Source of the DNA: Parabacteroides goldsteinii DSM 19448 = WAL 12034
Lineage (GTDB): Bacteria; Bacteroidota; Bacteroidia; Bacteroidales; Tannerellaceae
Assembly (NCBI RefSeq): GCF_000969835.1
Contig: NZ_KQ033912.1
Location: 1,742,675 to 1,806,674 of the forward strand
Reading direction: 5' to 3'
Length of the DNA stretch: 64,000 bases
Every line of letters begins with the position of its first letter. The stretch's first letter is position 1. The notes under the pieces are model-generated. The model was not told the DNA's origin. It worked only from the letters and a program-made list of their open reading frames with translations, and ran no database searches. Made by a program: the position numbers and the translations under genes. Positions 37,183-47,600 of this stretch are shown here, in pieces.

Positions 37183-38388
37183 TTAATCGAATACCGGTAT
37201 CTTCAATAACTCGCCGTCGTGCATGGCCGATTTGTGGGCAATGATACCAGGGATGGTGTAAGCCAGCGCTTCATGTACATCGACCCCGGGCTTGCGGTTT
37301 TCCACAAGTGAGCTGATGAACTCGTGGGTAATGAAACAATGCGAGTTGCCGTGTCCGCTGATATGGCTGATCTTTCCGGGCAGGCCGGTCTTCCAGAAGG
37401 GCTTCATTTCGACAAAGTGCATTTCGGGTTCGTCGACAACGAAGCCGCCTTCGTCTTTGCCTTGCATTTCGCTGGCGACTACCTGATGCGAGCCCAGGCC
37501 TTTGTATTCGGAATAGTAGCTCATTTTGTCGCCATGCCACTGGCCTCTTTCAACACCTACCAGCGCACCTCGCCAGCATACTTCGCCCATGAAGGAGTTG
37601 CCCTTGTCGGTACGGAAGAGTGCAGTCTCATTCCAGAAAGGGTTACCATAAGGGTTGTTGTTCAAAAGCGGGCTTCCATCGCCCCAACCGTTGCAGGCTA
37701 CGCTTACGAGTCTTTCGCCGGTGACGGCGATCAGGAAAGAGGTAACATGCGTAGGGTATAGCATCGGCGGGAGGCCGTGTCGCCAGGTCGGTTTCTTGTT
37801 TTCGTCGAAATACAAGGTTTCCAGGCCGGGATGGTAGTAGTGGGCCGCACTGCTGAAGATGTTTCCGAACTTGCCTGCGCGATAGTATTCCTGTGCCATC
37901 ATGGTTTCTTCGCGGTAGGTGGTTGTTTCGGCCATCATGTAGGTGAGCCCTGAACGCTTCACGGCTTCAAGCAACTGATGGCATTCTTCTTCGTTCATGG
38001 CGGCCGGAACGGCGCAGAGCACGTGTTTGCCGGCCTCGAGGCACTGGATCGTGTGGCGCACATGGTCGGGTGCCGGGGTGAAGAGGGCTACGGCTTCGAC
38101 TTTGGGGTCGCGGAGCAGTTTCTCCAGCGATTCGTATGATTTTTTACATTGGTAGACTTCCATCAGTTTGTTTCTCCGTTGGGTGTCCAGATCGCTCACA
38201 GCTTCAACGATGCAGTTGGGATGTTCGTGGAAGAAAAAACCTAAACCGAAGTTGCCTCCAACTACGCCCAGACGGATTTTCTTATCCGAAGCGAGTGGCT
38301 TGGCAAATGCGAAGCGTGGCGAAACGCACATGGCTGCTGTGGCCAGTCCGAACTGGCTTATGAACTGTCGTCTGTTTATCTTTTCCAT
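37183..38388 (-). CDS. Tat-exported Gfo/Idh/MocA-family protein, possibly GH109-like (locus D)
   Basis: A 401-residue protein. The N-terminus has a twin-arginine-type signal (NRRQFISQFGLATAAM, then FAFA). A Rossmann NAD-binding fold follows (RLGVVGGNFGLGF near 40-52, ALFTPAPDH, EAGKHVLCAVPAAM near 118-131). The usual EKP catalytic motif of oxidoreductases is replaced by AVPAAM, which by memory resembles GH109 N-acetylgalactosaminidases, enzymes that cleave glycosides with bound NAD. Export and the neighbouring hexosaminidase fit that reading. It is the last gene of locus D, 58 bp after the nucleoside hydrolase gene. Its GC-rich codon use stands out from loci B and C. Confidence 0.78.
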   Translation of the reverse strand: MEKINRRQFISQFGLATAAMCVSPRFAFAKPLASDKKIRLGVVGGNFGLGFFFHEHPNCIVEAVSDLDTQRRNKLMEVYQCKKSYESLEKLLRDPKVEAVALFTPAPDHVRHTIQCLEAGKHVLCAVPAAMNEEECHQLLEAVKRSGLTYMMAETTTYREETMMAQEYYRAGKFGNIFSSAAHYYHPGLETLYFDENKKPTWRHGLPPMLYPTHVTSFLIAVTGERLVSVACNGWGDGSPLLNNNPYGNPFWNETALFRTDKGNSFMGEVCWRGALVGVERGQWHGDKMSYYSEYKGLGSHQVVASEMQGKDEGGFVVDEPEMHFVEMKPFWKTGLPGKISHISGHGNSHCFITHEFISSLVENRKPGVDVHEALAYTIPGIIAHKSAMHDGELLKIPVFD

Positions 38389-38446
38389 ATTCTTTTATGT
38401 ATTAAAAAATGTGTTTTAAATGGGTATTAAATAATTCGGTCAGCAA

Positions 38447-39469
38447 TTAAAGTTTGGCTTTTTTAATTAACAGGTGATCCATCATGGCATTATAATAGTT
38501 TTTGTTATTGCATAGCGGATAGATGACGTAATGCTTTCCGTCGGTTGCATCGGCAAATGTATTGCGCCCCGTTTCGGTATCAATGAATATATTTACTCGT
38601 TTGAAGCCCAGCCGGTTGATTTTACCACAGGCATATCCGGCACACCATACGCCGAAAGGGTCCCAGGCAAGCCGTCCGGTATCGGTTCCGAAGGCGTATA
38701 AGGCACGGGTTACGATGTCTTTGCGCTCGGTGTCTACCTGTTGCAAGCCGGCGCCGCATACGAGCAATCCGCCTACATTGTTGGTGAAAAAGAGTATCGG
38801 ATAGGGCCAATGCTTGCTGATATAATCTGCCGCCGTACGGGCTGCGGGGGCAAACCAGATGTTGTTGCAACGCCCTTCCGGATAGGTTGCGCCTACGACG
38901 TAGAGTTGTCCGCATTTTCTTTTGACGAGTTCCTGGCCCGTAAGCTCGGAGTATTCGTCGGGTTCGCTTTTCAGCAGGCACTCGATGTTGGTGGTGTAGC
39001 CGGTTGTAACAATATCGACCGGGGTATCGCTTTCGGCGAGTATTTTGCGGTACATTTTTACAGCTTCGTAGGCATCCACCTTGCCATCGCTATATTCGGC
39101 CATCAGATCCCAGTAGGGTGATTCTTCAGGCGGGTTGGCTACCGCGCTTTTTCCTATCAATACATCGGGCTTGCCTTCGTGAAGGAGAAAACCGCGCAGG
39201 GCATCGAGGTTATTGGGTCCGTTTACGGAAAAGGCTACTCCTTGCAGGTCAATGATGCCGTCGTCGTCGAGTGCTGTTGCGATCCGCAGGGCACAAGCGT
39301 CGTCTACATCGGTACACATGTCGACGTCGACGATCATTTTTTTATGGGGAGTCGTATTCAGGAAGAGTTCGTCCGGATTTCTGTTTATATTCAAATCCGT
39401 CTGGCTTCCGTCGGTTTGGCAACTTCCCAACAGGATAGTTGCCAACAATAGTTTATATATGTGCTTCAT
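38447..39469 (-). CDS. Nucleoside-hydrolase-family lipoprotein (locus D)
   Basis: A 340-residue lipoprotein (lipobox Cys17, LLGSC) that parallels the locus C protein at 26624-27634 almost end to end: same DVDMCTDVDDACAL metal motif, same ALRGFLLHEGKPDVLIGKS, same C-terminal MDHLLIKKAKL. It should cleave N-glycosidic bonds of ribosides or a related substrate outside the cytoplasm. Its DNA is much richer in G and C than its paralogue, using many TCG/CTC-type positions, although the proteins remain close. It follows the GH20 gene by 15 bases. Confidence 0.87.
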   Translation of the reverse strand: MKHIYKLLLATILLGSCQTDGSQTDLNINRNPDELFLNTTPHKKMIVDVDMCTDVDDACALRIATALDDDGIIDLQGVAFSVNGPNNLDALRGFLLHEGKPDVLIGKSAVANPPEESPYWDLMAEYSDGKVDAYEAVKMYRKILAESDTPVDIVTTGYTTNIECLLKSEPDEYSELTGQELVKRKCGQLYVVGATYPEGRCNNIWFAPAARTAADYISKHWPYPILFFTNNVGGLLVCGAGLQQVDTERKDIVTRALYAFGTDTGRLAWDPFGVWCAGYACGKINRLGFKRVNIFIDTETGRNTFADATDGKHYVIYPLCNNKNYYNAMMDHLLIKKAKL

Positions 39470-39484
39470 GGTTTATACAAAATT

Positions 39485-41770
39485 TTAATTGCTTTTTATC
39501 CACTCGCCACCGGAAGGCGGAAGGTATTGAAAATCGATTGGGTACCAGCAGGTGGCAAATCCTTCTTTCAAGCGGTTGGAAAATACGAGGTCGAAAGAAT
39601 GAACACCTTTTTCGAGGGCGATCTGCGTCTTCTGCTCATAAAAGCGGGAAGAGGTGGGATTGCAGATTACTAGTCTTTCTGCAATCCACAACTCATCCGC
39701 GTTCGATTTAAAAGTGTAAATACCCGTCTCCGGTACTTCGATTTCGCCGGAATAGCATGCCAGTCCGGGGGTTTTGAAATCGAATTTATTGTTATTATAT
39801 GCAGCAAAAGAGTTTATTATCGTATCTGTTTCGTATACTGCTTTTGCAAAGTCGTTATGATCCTTAAAAAGGCCGTTTGCCAGCCGGAGGTGGATTCGTC
39901 CGTTGCAGATACCGTCGACTGCGGGTCTGGGTGTTTGCTTGTCAACGTTTATGGTACGTATCGGACTGAGTTTGCCGCTTGCAGTCTTTGTACAGACTTT
40001 GAGTGTACACGGCTGGTGCAGTACTAACCGCTCCGGCAAAGAGGGAGCATGCATGTCGGGAGTTGATCCGTCTGTCGTATAGACCATAGGCAGGGAACGG
40101 CTGTTTTTAAATTCCAACACGACAGAATCTCCGGTAAAGACTTTGTTGGTCGTCAATTCTCCTTCCGGAAGCGGAATGTGGTAATTGATGCCTTTCAAAT
40201 CCAAACGGACCTGCATGTTTTCCAGACGGCGCAGGAAGTCGTCCCAGTTTTTCTTTTCGGGTGTTGTCCAGGCTGTTTCCGCCAAAGCCATGGTTCGGGG
40301 ATAGAGCATGTATTCCAACAGTTCTCCGGAGGGCGTCCATTCGCTCCATAAGCATGCTTGGGTACCGATTACATGTTTTCTTTTGTCGGGAGCCAACTCT
40401 TTTGGAAGCGGCTCGAAATCGTATACGTCTTTCAGGTAAGATTGTCCGCCCATAGCAGCCGGTTCTACTTCATCGGCGCCTTGTGCAGCACATAGGTAGA
40501 GACCGTCGGCCATGGAAGCCATAACAACGTCGTGGCCTGTGGCTGCTGCCTTGGCTCCGCATTCGGTGCCTTTCCAGCTCATTACGGTTGCATCTTCAGG
40601 CAATCCGCCTTCCAGAATTTCTTCCCAACCGATCATGCGTTTACCCAACGTACCGGAGATAAAACGCTCCATCCGTTTGATGGCATAGCTTTGCAATTGT
40701 TCTTCCACCGAGTGCTCCGGAGTTGGGCGGAGGTTCAGCCTTTTGGCTAATGCCTGGCAACGGGGACATGTTTGCCAATATCTCTTAACACATTCATCTC
40801 CCCCGATGTGTAAATAGCGGGCTGGAAATAGTTCAGCTATTTCCGTCAATACATTTTCCATAAAAGTGAATACGGAGTCGTTGCCTACACAAAAGACATT
40901 CTCTTCATAGCCAAAGACCTGTTCACTTTTAAAAGGTCCGCCACTACATGACAATCCGGGGAAAGGAACCAGGGCCGACAAACTGTGTCCCGGGAACTCT
41001 ATCTCGGGTATCACCTCTATATGATGACGGTCGGCATAGGCTACCAGTTCTTTTATATCTTCTTTTGTATAATAGCAAGGACCGTATAACTCTTCATTAT
41101 ATGTTTCCTGTACGGCAGAATATTCAACCAGTTGCGGATACTTATCGATAGCTATACGCCATCCCTGATTATCCGTCAGATGCAAATGCAGGCGGTTCAG
41201 TTTAAGCATGGCCATCACGGATATCTGTTTTTTCAGTTCTTCCACGGTAAAGAAATGGCGGCTCACGTCTATCATCACTCCTCTGTAACTGAACCGTGGA
41301 TGGTCTGCAATTTTAACAGCAGGAACAGATAGTTTCATTTTCAATGGCTTCGCACTTTCGATTTCTGCCGGTAAGAGTTGGAAGAATGTTTGTATAGCAT
41401 AAAACATACCCTTTTCTGTGGCGGCCGAAAGTGATATTTGCCGGTCGTCTACTTCTATTTCGTATCCTTCTTCTCCCAGGTTTTCATTCGTTTTGAACCT
41501 AATGCAATTATTGGAAGAGTTATCCGAAAAAGAGAGTTTATATCCGCTTGCTTCTTCCAGCTTATTCATTAATACAGAGGCTTCTTTTTCCCAATCACCA
41601 TTTTCCAATGATAAAGTGGTCGAGTTGCTGACAGGAAAGACGCCTTGTCGAACTTCCAGCTGTAAGGGTTCCGGTATGATATGTATTCCGGAATTGTACA
41701 CTTTATCTTCCACAGAAAGATGGCAGGATATGAAAGAATAAAAAAACAGATATACGAAGTATCTTTTCAT
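39485..41770 (-). CDS. GH20 beta-N-acetylhexosaminidase (locus D)
   Basis: A 761-residue lipoprotein-like enzyme (possible lipobox Cys16, SFISC). Residues about 28-150 are the GH20b N-terminal domain (IIPEPLQLEVRQGVFPV), and residues about 155-500 are the catalytic barrel with the Asp-Glu pair in LHIGGDEC near residue 323 and WKGTECG and WSEWTP further on. The C-terminal 250 residues contain a chitobiase-type domain (VYTTDGSTPDMHAPSL) and a PA14-like end (SGEIEVPETGIYTFKSNADELW). It removes terminal GlcNAc or GalNAc. It follows the BNR gene by 90 bp and precedes the nucleoside hydrolase gene by 15. Confidence 0.93.
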   Translation of the reverse strand: MKRYFVYLFFYSFISCHLSVEDKVYNSGIHIIPEPLQLEVRQGVFPVSNSTTLSLENGDWEKEASVLMNKLEEASGYKLSFSDNSSNNCIRFKTNENLGEEGYEIEVDDRQISLSAATEKGMFYAIQTFFQLLPAEIESAKPLKMKLSVPAVKIADHPRFSYRGVMIDVSRHFFTVEELKKQISVMAMLKLNRLHLHLTDNQGWRIAIDKYPQLVEYSAVQETYNEELYGPCYYTKEDIKELVAYADRHHIEVIPEIEFPGHSLSALVPFPGLSCSGGPFKSEQVFGYEENVFCVGNDSVFTFMENVLTEIAELFPARYLHIGGDECVKRYWQTCPRCQALAKRLNLRPTPEHSVEEQLQSYAIKRMERFISGTLGKRMIGWEEILEGGLPEDATVMSWKGTECGAKAAATGHDVVMASMADGLYLCAAQGADEVEPAAMGGQSYLKDVYDFEPLPKELAPDKRKHVIGTQACLWSEWTPSGELLEYMLYPRTMALAETAWTTPEKKNWDDFLRRLENMQVRLDLKGINYHIPLPEGELTTNKVFTGDSVVLEFKNSRSLPMVYTTDGSTPDMHAPSLPERLVLHQPCTLKVCTKTASGKLSPIRTINVDKQTPRPAVDGICNGRIHLRLANGLFKDHNDFAKAVYETDTIINSFAAYNNNKFDFKTPGLACYSGEIEVPETGIYTFKSNADELWIAERLVICNPTSSRFYEQKTQIALEKGVHSFDLVFSNRLKEGFATCWYPIDFQYLPPSGGEWIKSN

Positions 41771-41860
41771 TTTGAGTTATATCTTACATGTTAGGAGTTA
41801 TAAAGCGGAGGGAGGTCTGTCGACCTCTCCCCCTCTTATTTTAAGCAGAAAATCAATATG

Positions 41861-43039
41861 CTATTTTTTCTTTGGGTCTACTTCCAGGATCGTACCCCCG
41901 ATATAACGCTGACCGTTGTCTTTGGTTATATAGTAAACGACCAGTACTTTGTTATTATCTAGCACAACCGGCCATGAATAGCCCACGTCTGTACCGGGTC
42001 CGTTATCATCACGAAGTATGATTTCCTCTGCGGTTGCAAAGTCTGTACATTCTGCATTTAAAATCCGGGCCCGTACGCCACAGGGTTTCTCCCGGTAACC
42101 GTATGTCAGAAACACGCGGTCGTCCGGTAGCCTTACAGCCGCCAGCGGGTGTCCGTAAAAACCCATCGGTTGCCATTTAAACGTTTTTCCACCGTCTGTA
42201 GAACGAGCGATGCAGGCGCGTGTTTCCGGGTTCTCGGTACGTATGAATGCGACTATATCTCCTTTAGGTGTCTCATAAACAGAAGCTTCATTGAATATGA
42301 ATTTCTCATGAGTTGCCACGATACTTGCGTATTGCCAGGTCAACCCTTTGTCGTCCGAATAAAGCAGGTGATTGGATGTTTTTGTAAGCGGATAGTCATC
42401 CATGGCAGCCACTACCCAAAAAATTCTTCCGCTTTTACCTTCATACAAGGCTCCTCTGTTATAGGCAGATAACGGGTTTCCCATCGGGTCTTTATAGATT
42501 CCATCTTTCACTGCGGTAGGATAGATCGGTCCTTCCCATGTCTTGCCATTATCAAAGGAACGCATAATATATCCGCCCAAAGCAACCCAGCCTCCTTCGT
42601 GGTAGACAGGTTGCTCCAACTGGGCAATGGCATCTTCCCGGAGATGTGTCCAACCGTAGCTCGTACAAAGCAACGTTCCGTCTCTCAGTGTCAACAGACA
42701 GGGGTCCTGGGATCCTCCAAAAGGATGTGCATAAATTAATTCGGGATTTTTTGTCCAGGTTTCACCATCTTTGGAACGGACCATTACTAAGTAACTATTC
42801 AAATCGGTATGTGTCGGGTACGGCTCTTTCAACATGACCCTGTTAGGGGCACGGCGGAAGGCGACCAGATAATCATCACCGCTTTTTACAACAGAAGGAA
42901 ATGCTACGTAAAACTGCGGGTCGTCGTATACAACCACATCTTTTATTTTTCGTACTCCCGGCTGTTTGTTCAACTCTTTTGCCAGTATATTGCCTGAAAA
43001 GCAGGAGAAAGCAAAGAGTATTATCAAAAATATTCTCAT
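41861..43039 (-). CDS. Secreted BNR-propeller protein, sialidase superfamily (locus D)
   Basis: A 392-residue secreted protein (signal MRIFLIILFAFSCFSGNILA). Asp boxes lie at 161-168 (SFDNGKTW), 228-235 (SDDKGLTW) and 280-287 (STDGGKTF). The segment FNEASVYETPKGDIVAFIR (249-267) resembles the Glu and Arg region of exo-sialidases. However, the RIP motif aligns with VAFPSVV at 45-51, so the first catalytic arginine is missing. It is therefore likely a propeller glycosidase or lyase of other specificity. It matches the second half of the locus C fusion protein. A shared 38-bp element lies 19 bases upstream. Confidence 0.82.
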   Translation of the reverse strand: MRIFLIILFAFSCFSGNILAKELNKQPGVRKIKDVVVYDDPQFYVAFPSVVKSGDDYLVAFRRAPNRVMLKEPYPTHTDLNSYLVMVRSKDGETWTKNPELIYAHPFGGSQDPCLLTLRDGTLLCTSYGWTHLREDAIAQLEQPVYHEGGWVALGGYIMRSFDNGKTWEGPIYPTAVKDGIYKDPMGNPLSAYNRGALYEGKSGRIFWVVAAMDDYPLTKTSNHLLYSDDKGLTWQYASIVATHEKFIFNEASVYETPKGDIVAFIRTENPETRACIARSTDGGKTFKWQPMGFYGHPLAAVRLPDDRVFLTYGYREKPCGVRARILNAECTDFATAEEIILRDDNGPGTDVGYSWPVVLDNNKVLVVYYITKDNGQRYIGGTILEVDPKKK

Positions 43040-43058
43040 TTTTTTAGTATTTGTTTTG

Positions 43059-43096
43059 TATTATAGACTTCAATAATAAAATTTTGTACTCAATTT
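43059..43096 (-). promoter_or_regulatory. Shared upstream element, copy 2 (before the locus D BNR gene)
   Basis: Matches 36921-36960 at 34 of 38 aligned positions. On the minus strand it spans AAATTGAGTACAA to AAGTCTATAATA and ends 19 bases before the BNR ATG, inside the 83-bp gap after susD. It implies an internal promoter or control site that separates the locus D enzyme genes from sigma-fecR-susCD. Confidence 0.55.
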
Positions 43097-43122
43097 TTCT
43101 TTGAGAATTTTACTATTATTGG

Positions 43123-44625
43123 TCAGTTATCGTATCCCGGGTTTTGTTTTACCATGGGTTCTTTACTCATCAAATTATCGCTGATAGGGAATAATTTCAG
43201 ATAATCTTTTCCTTTTTTATTCTGAAGAGACGGAACCAAATCGAACGCTTTGTCAAAACGTAATAAATCCCACCATCTTTTACATTCAAAGGCAAACTCC
43301 AACAAGCGTTCTTTCAGAATCACTTCATCATTATATTCTTTTGAACCGTTGACAAAGACATGTTTGTCGAAGTTTTCTCCATATGCTCTTTTTCTTATCT
43401 GGTTGATTTCATCGGAAGGATCCATGTCTAAGGCATTTTTCGCTTCTGCCATCATCAGGAGAACATCAGCATAGCGGTAAAGAATAACATGGCTCATAAA
43501 GTATCTGTGTCCGGATTCAACCAGTCCTTTCCCCTTCATACACACGCTTTGATAATATTCCCGGTTGCCAGCTTCGTCATAGGTATATATTTCATACAAT
43601 GTGCCTGCCTTTCGGGTATCATCGGGATCATACGAGTCGACCAACAATTTCGTGGGGCAAGTAAGCGCCTGACCGCCGCCTGTCGGGAAAAGCATATTTC
43701 TGGTTTCATCATCGATATTTCCCGGAACGCCTGCCTGGATGATCCAAGTATGCCAATAGAAGTTATGATTTCTTTCGTCTTTCTGATAATGAGCACAAAA
43801 TAGAAGTTCCGAGTTGAACTTATTGCTTACATCAAATATTTTACCAAAATCAGCGATCAAATCAACTCCCGGTTGCTTAACTTCCTTCAAAGCATTCAAA
43901 GCAATTGTGAAATCCTTTTCCCCTCCATTCAGCCGTTTTCCCGTCCAAAGATAAACATCACCTTTTAAAGCATTTGCCGCTGGTTTATTCCAATAGATTC
44001 TTCCACTGGCAGGCGCGCCGCTATTCGGATGGTCGGCAAAGAGTTCAATCGATTTATCGATATCACTTTTGATAAGTGTGAATACTTCTGCGACAGACGA
44101 TCTCTCTTTGTAAAGCACTTTAGGATCTGTACCCTCAACCGGTTCGGTACGGATAATCAAGTCTCCCCAAGAGCGGACCATTACATAGTAGGCCCAGGCT
44201 CTCATCACATAAGCTTGTGCCAAATAATAGTTTTTATCTGCCTGGGAATTAAAATTGACACCTTCCGCATATTTGATAATCAAGTTACACGAATTGATTA
44301 ACGAATAGAAGGTTTTCCACTCAGCCCCGACCGTTGCGGAGGTAAGCGTATTATTAAAATAAATATCATACCCACCAGCACTACCTGCTGCATTCAAACC
44401 AGTTGTCTCGGCACGGGATTCGCCCAATAAAAACAATTCTTCGTCAACTTCTCTCAAGTGAGTATACATTCCCTGAATTGCAGCCTTGATATCTTCTTCT
44501 GTTTTCCAAAACGAATTGCCACTGATTACACTCGGTAGTTCTACATCCAGCACATCACAACTTACTAACGAAGTAAACAAGACGGCTATTATTGCGTTTC
44601 TAATTATTCTGATTCTATTTTTCAT
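43123..44625 (-). CDS. susD-like: SusD/RagB-family lipoprotein (locus D)
   Basis: A 500-residue surface lipoprotein with lipobox Cys23 (SLVSC), opening motif VLDVELPSVISGNSFW and C-terminal signatures YRYADVLLMMAEAKNALD and KERLLEFAFECKRWWDLLRF. It shares most of its C-terminal third with the locus C SusD. It begins 12 bases after susC. An 83-bp gap with the shared element separates it from the BNR gene. Confidence 0.95.
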   Translation of the reverse strand: MKNRIRIIRNAIIAVLFTSLVSCDVLDVELPSVISGNSFWKTEEDIKAAIQGMYTHLREVDEELFLLGESRAETTGLNAAGSAGGYDIYFNNTLTSATVGAEWKTFYSLINSCNLIIKYAEGVNFNSQADKNYYLAQAYVMRAWAYYVMVRSWGDLIIRTEPVEGTDPKVLYKERSSVAEVFTLIKSDIDKSIELFADHPNSGAPASGRIYWNKPAANALKGDVYLWTGKRLNGGEKDFTIALNALKEVKQPGVDLIADFGKIFDVSNKFNSELLFCAHYQKDERNHNFYWHTWIIQAGVPGNIDDETRNMLFPTGGGQALTCPTKLLVDSYDPDDTRKAGTLYEIYTYDEAGNREYYQSVCMKGKGLVESGHRYFMSHVILYRYADVLLMMAEAKNALDMDPSDEINQIRKRAYGENFDKHVFVNGSKEYNDEVILKERLLEFAFECKRWWDLLRFDKAFDLVPSLQNKKGKDYLKLFPISDNLMSKEPMVKQNPGYDN

Positions 44626-44637
44626 AACGTCATGTTT

Positions 44638-47600
44638 TTAAAATGTAAGATTAGCTGAAAAAGTCACGTTTCTAGGCATTGCATAGCGCCCGTTATCGGT
44701 TCCTCCATCTTCAGGGTTCAGCCCCTTATAACTTGTAATATACAAAAGGTTGCTACCTGTTACGGATACACGTACATTACTGATTCTCGCTTTTTTAAAT
44801 ATCTCAGGCAAGAAAGAATAAGAAAGAGTCACCTCACGGAAACACAGGAAATTACCCTTTTCGTAATACATTGATCCGGGTCTTGCTCCCGTTGCATTGC
44901 ACTGTGTGAAATTACCTCTGTAAAAACGAGGATAATCCGTTACATCTCCTTGCTTTTTCCAGGAGTATTTTACAACATCCTGCGTCATATTATTGCTTCC
45001 GAACAAAGTATAATCCATAAACATCCTCGCCCAGTTATAAATCGTATGTCCGGCTGTATAGTCTGCCCTTACATAGAAGTCGAAACCACTGAACGACAAA
45101 TTACTGGAAACACCGCCCGTCCATTTCGGATATTGATTTCCTATATATATCCGGTCTTTCGAATCGATCTTACCGTCACCGTCTGCATCCAACCAATTTA
45201 CATCACCTCCGAACTTTGTTCTGTCTTCAATAGTTATAAGCATGTCTTGCGGAGCTTTGGCTGCCTCTTCATCGGTTGAATAAACACCCAATTGTTTATA
45301 TCCGAACATATCCCCCATAGTTCCTCCCTCCTGCAAGCCACCTTGCCAGGTATGTTGTTTTTTGGATGCATCCCATACATATTCACCTCCGATACGATTG
45401 TTTTCCACACCGTTTTCCGGTAATTCCAAAATCTTGTTCTTTACCCTCGATGCGTTAAACCCGATCGTCCAACTGCCATCTTTCCCAAAACGGAGTACTT
45501 CAGCATTGATTTCCAGTTCTACACCTTTATTCTCGAGGCTTCCCAGATTAGTATAAACCTCCCCCAGACCTGTAGATGGCGGCAACGTAAGCATTGTAAT
45601 CAAATGATCGGTCTTTCTTCTAAAATAATCAGCCGTAATATTCAGTCGGCCATTCAAGAATTTAAAATCACCACCGATATCGAATGTCTTCGAGCGTTCC
45701 CATTTCACATCATTATTTGCCGGGATACTGATACGGATAGCAGGATTTCCGAAAAATGTCTGTCCCACACTATAATTACCGTCAGCGGCCCAATCGGCAA
45801 GTCCGTTGATATTACCGTTCACACCATAGCTGGCACGCAATTTGGCTTTCACGATTTTCTTCAGTCCGTCCGGATAAAAATTCTCCTGGTCAATATGCCA
45901 ACCTCCCGAAACTCCCGGGAAAAATCCGTATCTGTTATTACGTCCTAAGTTAGAGGCGCCATCATAACGGGCGCTAAAGGTCAACAGATATTTGTTTTTG
46001 TAATTGTAATTAATTCGTCCGAAATATCCCATCATCTTATGCGTAGTACTCGAACTTGAAGCCTTGGTTCTTTCCGCAATACCGTTCACAGTCGTAATAT
46101 TATCCGTAGCCCCGCCTCTACCGGCAGCTTCGATCGAATCGATAATACGTTCCGTATAATTCAATCCTAACATAGCAGACAAATTGTGATCTTCCCAAAA
46201 CGTCTTCGTATAGTCCAGTACAGCGTCTGCCTGATAATGCGACCATTCGGTATGATAGGCAGAAGCCTCTCTCGTTTTTATCTGTTGACTCGGTCCATTC
46301 CAATACGCCGGCATAAAACGGTTTTTATCGGTATTCGTTTTATACAAGGCGATTTGAGGTTTGAAGGAAAGTCCCGGCAAGATCGTCCAGTCCGCACCCA
46401 ACGACAACGTATAGTTCTCCGATTTATCCGTATATTTCGCAATCGACATAGAATATAACGGGTTACTCATCCCCCATTGCGCACCGGGAGCATACGAGCC
46501 ATCCTCAAAATAAATCTTGGCAGTCGGGGCTAAACTAGCATTTCTGAAAAATGAAACATCGGTGCCGAAAGGCGATGAATGCGTTCTTGTATTGGAATAA
46601 TACACTCTTCCCGTAACGTTCAAATTATCCAATACCTTTACTTCGCCATTAATATTGAAAGAAAAACGATTATAATCCGTTGCACGCAATGTTCCTTCGT
46701 TTTTCAGATAACCTATACCGGCCAGGAATTTTGCCCGTTCGGAACTACCACTCACTTCGGCGTGATGGTTATGTGAAAAGCCGGTGCGATAAGCCAAATC
46801 CGACGTCTTATTATCCTGGAATATCAATGTCTTAGAAGGATCTACAGGATCCGGCATGCTTTGCCAACCCTCATTCAGTTTATGTCGGTTCGAATCATTC
46901 AAATACTGTGTGGTGAATGCTGTTTGATTGGTTAAATCATTTCCTGTACCATAACCATGTGCCATCCCTAATTCGCTGCTTGCATCCGGGAATTTATCCT
47001 GCATGATCATACCCGTACGATGCATAGTCAGATAATCTTTAGCATTCGCCATCTTATATTTCTTCCCTATCGTTGATATGGTAAAGTCATATGAATAAGA
47101 AACCGAAGCCTTACCAGCCTTAGCCGACTTAGTCGTTACGATAACAACACCGTTCGAACCTTTCGCTCCGTAAATGGAAGTAGACGCAGCATCTTTCAAT
47201 ACTTGTATGGACTCGATGTCATTACTTGACAAATGATTGATGTCGTCGCGCGTAATACCGTCGACCACATATAAAGGAGCAGCCCCGTCCGGGTTCTGAA
47301 TAGAAGTACCGCCACGTACAACAATACGGGGAGCTTCACCGGGTTGTCCGGAAGTACTTTGCACCCTCACACCGGAAACCGATCCTTGCAAAGCAGACGC
47401 CAGATTACCATAAGGCACGCTTTCCAACACCTTATTATCAACCTTTGAAACAGATGTCGTCAACAATTCACGTGATTGCGTACCATATCCGATCACGACT
47501 ACTTCATCCAAAGCCTGTAAATTTTCCTTTAGAGTAATATTAAACTGGTTTTTCCCTCTAACGGATATTTCCTGACCGTCATATCCGATATAGGAAACTA

